A stretch of 64,000 nt of DNA from Stentor roeselii. Its lineage: Eukaryota > Ciliophora > Heterotrichea > Heterotrichida > Stentoridae. A program made the position numbers and the translations under genes. Below the pieces are notes generated by a model, which ran no database searches, was not told the origin of the DNA, and saw only the letters and a list, made by a program, of their open reading frames with translations. The DNA is taken from NCBI GenBank assembly GCA_006503475.1, contig RSEH01000027.1, positions 124,001-188,000 of the forward strand. The letters are read 5' to 3'. Below are positions 20,336 to 30,197 of the stretch, one piece after another. Numbering within the stretch: the first letter of the stretch is position 1; each line of letters begins with the position of its first letter.

Positions 20336-22860
20336 TCATTTATATTCCTCTAAATTCTTTTCCACCTGCTCCTTAAACCTTTCCTCAATCAAAATATCTT
20401 GACTATAGCCTAAATCACCTGATTCCATGATTTTCATCCACCTCTTGATCATTAATCCTTCACCTTTTAACATCATTCTATTGATTCTCCCTGAGCCAAA
20501 GTCTAACAAATCGTTGATAGCAATGATTTTCTAAACCATTACAACTTTCAAGTCCTTTTCTTTAAGCTGCTGAAAAAATACATCAAATCACTATCCCTTT
20601 CTTTTCAAAGACGAGAACAGGAGACTTTTGAGGTGTTCACAATGACTAGAATGATAAGTCCAAAGATCACTAAACAGTTCTTTGCTAGTACTGAGGCCCT
20701 TTCCAGTCTAGGTGTAAAGACTTCGAAGGAGGCAAGGTCGAGTCCTTTTTTGAGATTATCGAAGGACTGCCCAGAGTGTATAATGAAAAACAGTTTGAAG
20801 AATACCTGCTGCTGGAAAACTCGAAGTAAGGCCAGGTAAAGAGTTTTATCGTTTGGTGACGGTCTGTGAAATGACGCTTAAGAGTAGTATGGAAAAATTG
20901 TGATTATTTTTTTATTTATCATGGTTTTTTTGAATAATTATGATTACAGTTCAGAAAATATGTGATGGGTTGAGAATAGTTTAATTTGATGAAATAATTA
21001 ATTTATTGAATTTAGAATTTTTACTTGATATTTGATCATTATAATTTTTATACTGCTTTATCAAATATAATAAAGAATTAAAATGATTATTTGATAGATA
21101 TATAGAGTTATCCTTACGATTATAAATATTATAACCTAAAATTTAACATAGCACCTCTAAATTCCTTCAAAAGCAATAAAATTAATAATAATTGTTAATG
21201 ATTCATATAAATTAAGATCAAAAGAACTCTGAAAAAATATTCATAACCAAATAAATCATAATCCTGGATAATTTAAAATCATTCAATGAAAATTCTTTAT
21301 TACTTGACCAAGATTCCAGAAACAATTCGTCCAGAAAATTATGATCAAGTACATAAATAGATCTATTTTAAAACTTTTATGCCACCAGAGTACAAAAGAA
21401 TGTGAAAATAAAGTTCATTACTTGTGCAGTTCTTGAATTCAAAAAAAATAAGTCGATTGAAAACCTTGGGTTTTTTGTGGAGCGCTTGTTAAAATTTGTA
21501 AATAGGATAGGCAAGGAACTGTAAAACAAGTGAAGAGAAATAAAGTAATCAGCATCAAGACTTAAATAGAGTTTCCTGGTGAGATAAAAATTAAAAAGGT
21601 ATCCAATAGATGAAAGTTTTCTATACACAATGATCTGTTTAACTATTAAGACTTTCATTTGTTTGTGGTTATTTCTGCTGATTTACAAAAAATATAAATC
21701 TGATTTTATGCACAGCATTCTAATTAATCATCTTAAAACAAGACAAAAATCTATGAGAAACTTTCGACATTAAAAAAACCATCTCTATTAAATATCAAAC
21801 TCTGAGCAAGTACATATCTGGTAAAATATGTTATCTTTAAGTTAACAAGATAACAAAAATCGCAGTATTAACTAAATGACTAAAAAGATCTTAAAAAAAC
21901 TCTTTTCTAAGAAAAATTCCAATATTTCTGTTTATCAAAGCTAGTTAATTTCCTCATTATGACCATCAACAAGAAGTTAACTAAAATGATTCCAAAAGCA
22001 CTTAAAAGTTTTCCTCCAAGCATGAGAAAAACTTCAAAATAAACCGAGTAGTTATCTAAATGTTTCAACATCTTTTTATTTTTAAAGTTTTGCAGTGACA
22101 AAGCCCGAAATCTGATTCTCCCTTTTCAGATCTTTCAAAATTCGCACAGGTTTTCTCATCACGAAGTCAACTTTAAGCGTTTTTCAAATAAATCTTCCGA
22201 TTGACAGACAAAAATTAAAAATGATAAAGCAACAAAAAAAACGTGAAGTTCTGAAAAGTCAAGATTTTTCCAGATGATGTCTCAAAGATCATTCTCTTCT
22301 CAAGGCCTTGAAACTTAGAATTTTTTTATTTGGAACATGTGAAGAAGTTTCGACTTGATGAAGATTTTTTTATGATTGAAAAGTTTTTCAGATTTCTTAA
22401 CAGCTTTGGATGTTCGAGGAGACTATGAAGGCTTTCTCGTGAAAAAGTTGAGGTTTTCATTGAGGATGATTGATTTTTGAAAGATTTTTTTGAGTTTTAA
22501 GTCTAGAATAAAGTAAGATTTGCTTTTTTTTGGTCTTTTCATTCTGACTTCAGCTTATCTTGACTTGTGGTCAGTGATTTGAAAATTTGATAATTGTTGA
22601 GAAAGGTGGCAATAAAGATGCATTATATTAAGTTTTTCTATTGTTTTTAGTTTAAGTTTATGTGGAATCAATCTTTTTATTTCTTCATGTGTGTGCAGTG
22701 AGATGTCTGATAGTTTGTGTGCTGCTTTTATTTTTGTTCTGAATGTTGAAGTTAAAATAAGAAAAGCACATATGAGAAAAAACGATGAATGAAAAACATC
22801 TGTAATCCAGTAAATTTTGAATTTTCTCACAACTTTTACAGAATTGAAAGATTTTGACAT
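20336..22860 (-). pseudogene. Heavily decayed OSCA/TMEM63-like gene (array copy 4)
   Basis: Fragments in the right order on the minus strand match copies 2 and 3: YWITDVFHSSFFLIC near 22790 (against IWVTDLFYVLISLG), a loop remnant near 22270 (TTTTCCAGATGATGTCT, the WENL region), LLSAFGIILVNFLL near 22000, RTAQVMNFIFTFF near 21430, and a C-terminal tail (LGYSQDILIEERFKEQVEKN) ending TGA at 20336-20338. Many frameshifts and stops lie between them, and the 5' end with the first helix is gone. About 480 bp of AT-rich sequence (20890-21375) interrupts it between the SGGI helix and the next region. Older decay than copy 1. Confidence 0.75.
20890..21375. other. AT-rich insertion within the decayed array copy 4
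   Basis: In the intact copies the SGGIP helix and the following SNDLMYF segment are about 100-150 bp apart, while here about 480 bp of extra AT-rich sequence separates them. It carries a 14-bp palindrome AAATAGATCTATTT (near 21355-21368) and a TACTTGA/TCAAGTA inverted pair (about 21301-21352). No coding frame, terminal repeats or target duplication are obvious. Confidence 0.4.
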
Positions 22861-23423
22861 ATAAGCGCATCTCCATAAAATAAATAATTTTTAAACAATT
22901 TTCAACAATTTTTTAAAATTTGCTAAAAATCATTAATCTCCTAAATATTTTCTAATAGAAAATCTGTCCAAAGCACTCTGAATTTATGAATTTTATAATA
23001 CTTTAATTTTTACTTCGAATGAATTTGAGTAATTCTAACTATTGGAATCATAAACATCATCACAATCTAATATTTCAAAATATTTAAGTTAAATACTAGT
23101 TCAATTGAATAATATTCGGACTAATCCCAAGTCTTCACTGAAAAATAATTAAAGTCCTTTGCGCTGATTTCCAAAAATAAATAAACTAAATTATCTGCAG
23201 CTCCAAGGTACTTGTACTGAACCATATCTCAAGTCCAACCTGGCAATTACCATAATTTAGTTTTCCAGAAATGCCCAACATTATCAACAACCCTTTAAAT
23301 CCTCTGAACAGAAGCATATCCCAAATTCATTAAAAAAATAAAAAAATTAACTCAAAAACACAAAACCATCCAAAAAAAAATCCCTTCCAAAACGCCCTAA
23401 AAAAATTTCCATCTTAAAAAAAA
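22861..23423. other. AT-rich gap between the channel array and the cyclase pair
   Basis: No coding frame or RNA gene seen. It is the 3' flank of the guanylyl cyclase gene and the region where the 5' end of decayed channel copy 4 would have been. Confidence 0.4.
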
Positions 23424-26400
23424 TCATCTTTTATCCTTAATCCAAACAACAAAACTCCTAATAAGCACCTGAAGACTACTAATAAAAAACTCTCCAGACT
23501 CCTCAAACTCAAACTCCTCACAATCCATCAAATTCTTCGTCTTTTCACTAACCGAGACTGACCCAGCCTTTCCAAAGCTTTCCATTTTATTAGCAATCAA
23601 GACATCAGGTCCATAAATATCATACCTGACAACATTAGTCCCAGTGATTCCTCCAATGACTTCTCCAGAATGTATTCCAATTCTCATTGCAAGTTCAAAT
23701 CCATTCTCATTATTGACTTTTCTCACAACATCTACGATATCCAAAGCGAACCTTACAACATTTTCTGCTTCTTTTTGAGGGTTTCTTGATTTTTCACTTC
23801 GAAAACCCATGGCGACGTAGCAGTCGCCTATTGTATGGACTTTGTAAACTGAATGTTTTACACAGAGCTGGTCGAATTCAGTGAAAAGCTGGCCGAGCAT
23901 TGAGACTACTTCCGCTGAACCTCTTGAAGCGGACCATTGAGTGAAACCGACGATGTCTGCGTACATTACTGTTACTTGACTTACTCGGTCGATTACTTGG
24001 ACTCCTTCTTGAAGGTTTTCGAGAGCTTTTGGAGGCATCATTTGACTGAGAAGCTCGTAGTTCTTGTTTATTTCTTGGTCTGCTAATCGTTTTAGCATTG
24101 AGTTGGTTCGCATTTTACCTTCCTCTTGATATACCGAGTACCAGGTGCAGAGAACAAAAGCTGCAGTCAAAACCATATCAGAGATGGTGAACTCTGACTT
24201 AAACAGCGCAAAAGACCATAAAACAACAGAAAAACCATTAAAAAAAACAGACTTTTTAAACAAAGTACCAGTAAAAAAGCTCAAAAAAGTAAATTTGTAG
24301 AAAAAAAACATATAAACCAAACATTCCGATTCACTAAACCACAACGAAATAAAATACCCAGCGATTTCAGAAGAGTATAAAAAGCTCAAAAAGTAGCAAA
24401 AGTACTGACTTCTCGTAATTTTTTTCTGAAAAAAGCAAAAAAAAATCATCAAATTTCCAAAAAATTGAACAGCAAGACGAGTTTTCGATTTCTCCGCCGC
24501 ATTAAAAGCCAATAAAAATATTTCACAAATCATAAGCATCGTATCAGCAACAAACGTCAAAACAAGTCCAATCCTCTGTTTTTTCTGAATCTCCTGAAAA
24601 AAGCTTTCCCTGAATTCTTTTTCCTCTTCAGTCTCTCTACAAATATAAAAAAAGTCCTTAGAATAAAAATTCGACTGTCTCCTTTCAAGTTCAGTGCTAT
24701 TCTCAATATCCAAACTCGCCATAATAGCTCTTTTTCTATTCGATCCTCTAACTTGAAAGCTTTTTCCAGTTGAATCTCTTCTAGATGAATTTCTATGACC
24801 CTCAAAAAGACTTTTCTCATCACCCTCATTGAAATAACTAACAATTTTCGTATCCATCATTCCTTTTCCCTTAACCAAAACTCGACTATCACGAAAGGCA
24901 AGTCCTTTCAAGTCATCAAGCAATTCAAAAGCATTTCTCGAGATCTGCACCGAGTCCCAGTCCTCTAAAGTAGAAGCCATTCGACTTGCAGTGTTAACCG
25001 TGTCTCCAACTAACGAGAACTGAGGCTTGTGGTACCCGACGACTCCTGCCGTGACAGGTCCTGAATTGATTCCAATTTTAAACCTGACCTTTTTCCCAGA
25101 TTTTAACTTCATCTTGTGTGACTCTTGAATCACAGCTAAAGCCATTTCAACAGCCCTTCGAACATGCGAGACATTTAATATTTCCCAGTCAAAACCTTCT
25201 TCTCCATCTTTCAACCCTGCAGCGGCCATGTAGGTCTTTCCAACTGTTTCAATTTTACACACCCCGGAACTTTTACAGATGAAATCAATTCGACTGAAGA
25301 CTAAATCAAGTAAAGCTGTTAATTCAAACGGGTCATGGATTTTTACAATGTCGTCGAAATCGCAGATTTCGACAAAAATCACTGAAAGGTTTCCTGTTGT
25401 TTGGAGAAAATAAGGAATACCGGATTTTACCTTTTTTTGTAGAAAATTAGGAAGGAGGTAAGTTAGGATTGTTGAGGATTTTTCGACTTCTAGAGATAAT
25501 TGCTTCTCGAAGATAAACTCGGTTCTTCTGTGAAGGTCTTTGAAGTAACTTGCGGAAAGGATTGAAAGACCGGTGAAGAGCATGATGATTGTCCAGAAGA
25601 CTGAATGAGTTGCAATGTTTGAGCTGTTGGAATGAGTGAAATGATAGGAAGTACTAGTTTGGAATAATTCGTAGTTTATTGAAAATAAGGAGATGAAGAA
25701 AAGAAGAAGAGATTTCATTATTGAGTACTTCCATCTTGTGTGTAAATCGTAAGCGAACATCAGGAAAAGTATTGGAAAGACTGCCTGGGAAGGAAGTTCT
25801 GGGTTGGATAAAGGCCTGTAAATTAATAAGGCTGATAAGGAAATGAAAAATGAACATTCGACTACTCGAAAGTCTTCTGTTTTCACTGTAAATGTCAGGA
25901 ACATTAAAAAAGAGTAAAACGCTGCAGGGATCAGTAAAAACCTTCCGAGATTCATCTGGTTTCTCACTCCGAGTTCAAATAGCAACAGTCCTAACCCGTG
26001 AATCACAAGCAAAAGTCCCAGATAAATCCGGAGGTGAACTTTAATTGACTGGAAACAACTGAACATGAACTCGTTTTCCATTGTCAGGTTTTTAAATGTC
26101 ATTGTTTTTTTGTCTAGTTTGAAGTTGATGTCTTTTAAAGAGCATTTCCATTTTACATCGTTTTTAAAGACTTTCAGAAGATTTTTTGAGTACCTGGATA
26201 ATCGACTTGAAGGCACTTGATGAAGATTTGAGAGAAATTTGATCAAGGTTGAAAGAAGACCTGAGAAAAAGGTGAAAAAAAGTAAAAAGAGCCAAAATGT
26301 CAGAGAAAAAAATAAAGAAAAATCAAGGTTCTCTGTTTTTGAAGCTATTATCACCGCTGATGTCACGAAAATCAATGAAAAAGCAAAGATAAATAAAAAG

Positions 26401-29400
26401 AATTTTTTCATTATTGACAGATTTGAACTGAAACTTTGCATGACAAGAGCGAAACTGCACTGGACATGGATTGTAAAAAAAAGGTCATCAACTGAAAATG
26501 TTTTTCCTGAAGAGTCAATCAAAGTCCTCAGCAGGTTTTCATTAAAGTAAAAAATCAAACTTCCATGAATCACTCCAGAGACCAACATCAGGATAATCAG
26601 TACTTTTTTATCTCTAAATCTAAAAAAACTCTCTTTTTTCTCAGAGTGATTCCTGGCAAGTCCACTAGCGACTCCAGAAAAAACTGCAGCAAAAGCGTAA
26701 AAAAGTAAAATCATCCAAATTTCAACTGGAGTTCCTTTGAACCTGTTGTTAACCTGTGTTAAAAAAACAGCTGTTGTGTGACAACTGACGTAAAATCCAG
26801 TCATTCTTGTAAATCTCTGATGTTTTTGCATCATTTCTCTTCCTTTCACTATCAAATCTGTGACTTTCTCCAGTCTTGAAACAGAAAAATCACTGAAAAA
26901 CGATTCTTTTTGAATAGAGCCATTAAAGAGCCGAACTCCTACTTCAGCTTCGGCGATCATCTTAAAAGATCCTTCAGAAGCTGCTAAAGCCATCACTTTA
27001 GGTTTAAATTCAAAGTTTTCCTGAATTATTTTAACTAATCTTCTCTTCTGTTCAGGAAACATTCTACAGAAAAAACATCTTTTCGCTAAAAATGCAAGAA
27101 CAACGATTTCTCGAAGTAGGTCTGAATCTGAAAAGGCCATTTTCAGAACTGGTCCGGAAATAAATACGAAAAAATCATTGTTTGATTTGAATTCTTCAGC
27201 TTTTCTTTCTACTCGGTGGTCTAAGACAGTATCGTGAGTCAAGCCTAGGTCTTTTAAAAGCGGGTGAATCATGAGCCCAGCTCTGCTCTCTCTAAGAGTA
27301 GAAAAAACCTCATCAATTCTTCCAAAATTTTCATTATTATCCATATCCGATCCAGTATCAATCATTTTTTTCGTTAAAACCTGATGAGCAGCTTGATAAG
27401 CTGTTTTAGAATCCAAGAATTCCGTAAAAGAATAAACTTCACTTTCATTTTTCAAAAGATTTAAAGTGATTGCAGTCGCTTTTAAACTTTCTTCACTCTC
27501 ATACGAAGCAATCCAAATATTAATATCAGACTCAATCAAGAACGTCAAGAAATTTTCACTCTCCTTAGAAGGAAGGTTTTCATAATTAAGAGACCCAAGT
27601 TCACTAAGTGACGAAAAATTTTTAAACAATTCAGAGATTCTGTGCTTTTTGTTCACCATCAAATTTTGAGCGCTTTCATAGGCTGACTTGAATGAATCTG
27701 CTTGAAAAGGACTCAAATTTTGATAAAAATAATAACGACTGCAAAGACCTGGAAAGACTTGAAGTTCAGGAAATTCTTTTAAGTTAAAAGGAATAAAACT
27801 CTGCTTTTTTTGAGATTTTTGGGAAAGGGAAGCTTTTTGACTGTCAGAAAAACAGGAGATAATGAAAAAAGTGTCTGGGTCTGTTGATATTAGAAGATTT
27901 TTTTCGGTTTTCTTGGGATTTTGACTGGAGGCTATGATGTTTATAATGATTTCAGAAGAGTTGAAAGAGATCTTCGCGTATTTTGATGTTTTTTCAGTTA
28001 ATATCAGCCCCAAATCGCTAAAAAACTCAGAAATCGCCTTATCAGCTGGGTTTTTGAAGTGAGGAGGTATTGAGTAATAATCAACACTGATCAAAGCCGC
28101 AATACAAAAAATCCAGACCTCAGAATCAAAAGTTTTCAACAAAAGTTCCTTTCGAAGAGCTGAAAATGGCTGTTTTTTAAAGTAATTCTCAGTTTTCACT
28201 TCAGGAATCTGCAACTCTTCAGCTTCACTTTCCTTATAACTTGAAGGATCCACCTCAGAATCATTGAAAATCGAGTAAAACTGTCCTAAAACCTGACAAA
28301 TCTGAACTTTTACTTCATTTTCAGTCAAAACTCCTGACTTTTCAGCTAAAACATACTCGACATTCGCGACCTTCAAAAGACTTTCAAAGTTCCCAACATT
28401 AATTTCTCCATCAGAAACCTTCACCGCCTGAAAATTCCTCCACCCTTCACTAAACCCAAAATAAAAAACCGGAAAAACTCCAAAAAGTGAAAAAATTCCA
28501 ATAAAAACCTCTTCACTTTCAAAATTTCTAAAAATTCCAAGAAACCCAATCTGCAAACAAATAAAAAAAATTGCAAAAGCAGTTAAAAGAATTTCAAAAA
28601 ATCCTTCAAAACTATTAAAAACAAATGCAACTTTTCTGTTTTCCAGTCGATAATCAAGCCATTTTTTCGCTTCGATTCCAACATAAACAGCGAGACAGAC
28701 AGCATTTGAATTAGAGACAATTTTTGATCCAGCTCTTAAAAAGTTTTTGTATCTGACCTGAGCAGCCGTCGGGCATCCTTTAATCTTGACTTTTCCTGAA
28801 ACGCTTTCAAAGCAAACTAGAGGCTGGCTTACTTTTACTGAGTCGATTAAATTTAACAATTGTTGAACTGTTAGACCTTCTTGAGTCAAAAGGTTATGAG
28901 TTTCTTTTAAAGGATTTTTTTTTTCTAACTCTCCTGAATTGTCTAGCTCGGATAAGTGGATTAATAGCTTTTCGGAAAAAACGTCGAGGGAGATTAAAAT
29001 GCTGTCGCAGGGGACTGTGTCGTTTTGATTTAAAAGGAAAATATCACCTTCTTGTAAGGATTTGGATGACTTGGAGATGAAGGATGGAGGCTCGAATGTT
29101 AGGTATTTTGAGTTGTTTAGAGATTCTTCGAAGAGTGAGTGACTGGAGAAGGATTTTCGCAGTTTCAGATATTTTAGGATGAGGAGAATTGTCAAAGGTA
29201 TTGCATGGATCAGAGGTGACAACTGGGATGAGGAGGAGCTCAGAGATGATATAATCACAATGAAGATGAACCAAATGTTTGATGGTCTTTTTAATTCCCT
29301 CAGAAATTTCCATAAGGGCAAAAGCAAGGCAGGGACTTGCAAAATGGCCAGACTATTCAATATTCTCGAAGAAGATTCAAGATTTATTGAACGAAAAGCT

Positions 29401-29447
29401 GGGACATTTGATTTAGTCTTCTCGAGCAGGTGTTGTTTATATTTCAT
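23424..29447 (-). CDS. P4-ATPase-like / guanylyl cyclase fusion, cyclase catalytic residues present
   Basis: A 2,007-residue protein of the type known from Paramecium, Tetrahymena and apicomplexans, made of an N-terminal P4-ATPase-like half and a C-terminal half with two six-helix blocks each followed by a cyclase domain. The cyclase domains are in the inverted order described for those enzymes. Domain 1 (about 1352-1510) has the guanine-type glutamate E1400 in KIETVG, S1478, and transition-state residues N1485 and R1489 (GDTVNTASRM). Domain 2 (about 1825-1975) supplies the metal aspartates D1831 (ADIVGF) and D1875 (IGDCY). It should make cGMP. The ATPase half looks dead: DKTGT is EKSGV (E369) and GDGAND is replaced near 823-829. 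Stop is TGA. Confidence 0.92.
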   Translation of the reverse strand: MKYKQHLLEKTKSNVPAFRSINLESSSRILNSLAILQVPALLLPLWKFLRELKRPSNIWFIFIVIISSLSSSSSQLSPLIHAIPLTILLILKYLKLRKSFSSHSLFEESLNNSKYLTFEPPSFISKSSKSLQEGDIFLLNQNDTVPCDSILISLDVFSEKLLIHLSELDNSGELEKKNPLKETHNLLTQEGLTVQQLLNLIDSVKVSQPLVCFESVSGKVKIKGCPTAAQVRYKNFLRAGSKIVSNSNAVCLAVYVGIEAKKWLDYRLENRKVAFVFNSFEGFFEILLTAFAIFFICLQIGFLGIFRNFESEEVFIGIFSLFGVFPVFYFGFSEGWRNFQAVKVSDGEINVGNFESLLKVANVEYVLAEKSGVLTENEVKVQICQVLGQFYSIFNDSEVDPSSYKESEAEELQIPEVKTENYFKKQPFSALRKELLLKTFDSEVWIFCIAALISVDYYSIPPHFKNPADKAISEFFSDLGLILTEKTSKYAKISFNSSEIIINIIASSQNPKKTEKNLLISTDPDTFFIISCFSDSQKASLSQKSQKKQSFIPFNLKEFPELQVFPGLCSRYYFYQNLSPFQADSFKSAYESAQNLMVNKKHRISELFKNFSSLSELGSLNYENLPSKESENFLTFLIESDINIWIASYESEESLKATAITLNLLKNESEVYSFTEFLDSKTAYQAAHQVLTKKMIDTGSDMDNNENFGRIDEVFSTLRESRAGLMIHPLLKDLGLTHDTVLDHRVERKAEEFKSNNDFFVFISGPVLKMAFSDSDLLREIVVLAFLAKRCFFCRMFPEQKRRLVKIIQENFEFKPKVMALAASEGSFKMIAEAEVGVRLFNGSIQKESFFSDFSVSRLEKVTDLIVKGREMMQKHQRFTRMTGFYVSCHTTAVFLTQVNNRFKGTPVEIWMILLFYAFAAVFSGVASGLARNHSEKKESFFRFRDKKVLIILMLVSGVIHGSLIFYFNENLLRTLIDSSGKTFSVDDLFFTIHVQCSFALVMQSFSSNLSIMKKFFLFIFAFSLIFVTSAVIIASKTENLDFSLFFSLTFWLFLLFFTFFSGLLSTLIKFLSNLHQVPSSRLSRYSKNLLKVFKNDVKWKCSLKDINFKLDKKTMTFKNLTMENEFMFSCFQSIKVHLRIYLGLLLVIHGLGLLLFELGVRNQMNLGRFLLIPAAFYSFLMFLTFTVKTEDFRVVECSFFISLSALLIYRPLSNPELPSQAVFPILFLMFAYDLHTRWKYSIMKSLLLFFISLFSINYELFQTSTSYHFTHSNSSNIATHSVFWTIIMLFTGLSILSASYFKDLHRRTEFIFEKQLSLEVEKSSTILTYLLPNFLQKKVKSGIPYFLQTTGNLSVIFVEICDFDDIVKIHDPFELTALLDLVFSRIDFICKSSGVCKIETVGKTYMAAAGLKDGEEGFDWEILNVSHVRRAVEMALAVIQESHKMKLKSGKKVRFKIGINSGPVTAGVVGYHKPQFSLVGDTVNTASRMASTLEDWDSVQISRNAFELLDDLKGLAFRDSRVLVKGKGMMDTKIVSYFNEGDEKSLFEGHRNSSRRDSTGKSFQVRGSNRKRAIMASLDIENSTELERRQSNFYSKDFFYICRETEEEKEFRESFFQEIQKKQRIGLVLTFVADTMLMICEIFLLAFNAAEKSKTRLAVQFFGNLMIFFCFFQKKITRSQYFCYFLSFLYSSEIAGYFISLWFSESECLVYMFFFYKFTFLSFFTGTLFKKSVFFNGFSVVLWSFALFKSEFTISDMVLTAAFVLCTWYSVYQEEGKMRTNSMLKRLADQEINKNYELLSQMMPPKALENLQEGVQVIDRVSQVTVMYADIVGFTQWSASRGSAEVVSMLGQLFTEFDQLCVKHSVYKVHTIGDCYVAMGFRSEKSRNPQKEAENVVRFALDIVDVVRKVNNENGFELAMRIGIHSGEVIGGITGTNVVRYDIYGPDVLIANKMESFGKAGSVSVSEKTKNLMDCEEFEFEESGEFFISSLQVLIRSFVVWIKDKR

Positions 29448-30197
29448 TTATAAAGGAATGGCTTGATTACTGATTTTCTGAAAGTTGTCTTAATTCGATT
29501 TAAGTTTTCAATGAAAAGTTTAAGGTTTCGAATTTTCTGGAACCTTTTACCGAAATTAAAATTAAGTAAGAATTGATTTTGAGGGCTTTTTCTGGGAATG
29601 GATAAATTTTATTGTAAAATGATTGAAAAATTGTTTAATTATGAAAAGATTAAAGGTTTTCAAATAATTTTTAATATTTTGATGAGGCCCAGCCGGAAGT
29701 AGGATTGAATAAGACTCCAAACTTGAAGAGATTTTAGAACTATGGCTTTAAGATAAGTGTTTATGAATCAAAAATTTAGATTTTTAATCTTAAACTGTTT
29801 AAGGAGTAAAGAATGATGATTTTTTTATGCTTTTCAAGAAATTTAAAAATACATCAGGACTGCCTATTTGTAAATTTAAACAATCTAAAATTAACTTTGA
29901 TGAAACCTGGGCCAGTTTTTATAAACTGAATACTCGAATTGAGTATTATTTGAACTAAAGAATAGATATTCTAAACTTTCCTGATGATAAACTTCCATTA
30001 CAATTGATTTATTACTGAAAACCTTAAAAATCTCAATCATCAACCAAATAATTCCAACATGAACCTTATTTAAAACTTTAACTAAACTAAATCTAAATTC
30101 AATCTAGTTAAAGTATTCCTCTAAACAAACCTAAACTAAAACCCCAACCTCAAAAAAAAAAAAAAAAAAACGAAAAGTTTTTCACTAAAATTCACGA
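29448..30197. other. Gap between the two cyclase genes, with an A19 tract
   Basis: No coding frame seen. It holds the promoter side of the first cyclase gene and the 3' flank of the second. A run of 19 A (30152-30170, T on the coding strand of the second gene) lies 28 bp past that gene's stop. A short perfect hairpin AATACTC-gaatt-GAGTATT lies at 29929-29947. Confidence 0.5.

Noticed and set aside
20633-20839. A short plus-strand frame as a gene in the decayed channel region
   Set aside because: It lies opposite recognisable C-terminal remnants of channel copy 4 and has no features of its own.
26239-26550. Antisense open frames within the cyclase genes as separate genes
   Set aside because: They lack recognisable domains and have biased composition mirroring the real genes; they are shadows.
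30152-30170. A19 tract as the tail of a retroposed gene copy
   Set aside because: No target-site duplication or processed gene copy adjoins it, and it is on the wrong side for the cyclase gene's own mRNA tail (T on the coding strand).
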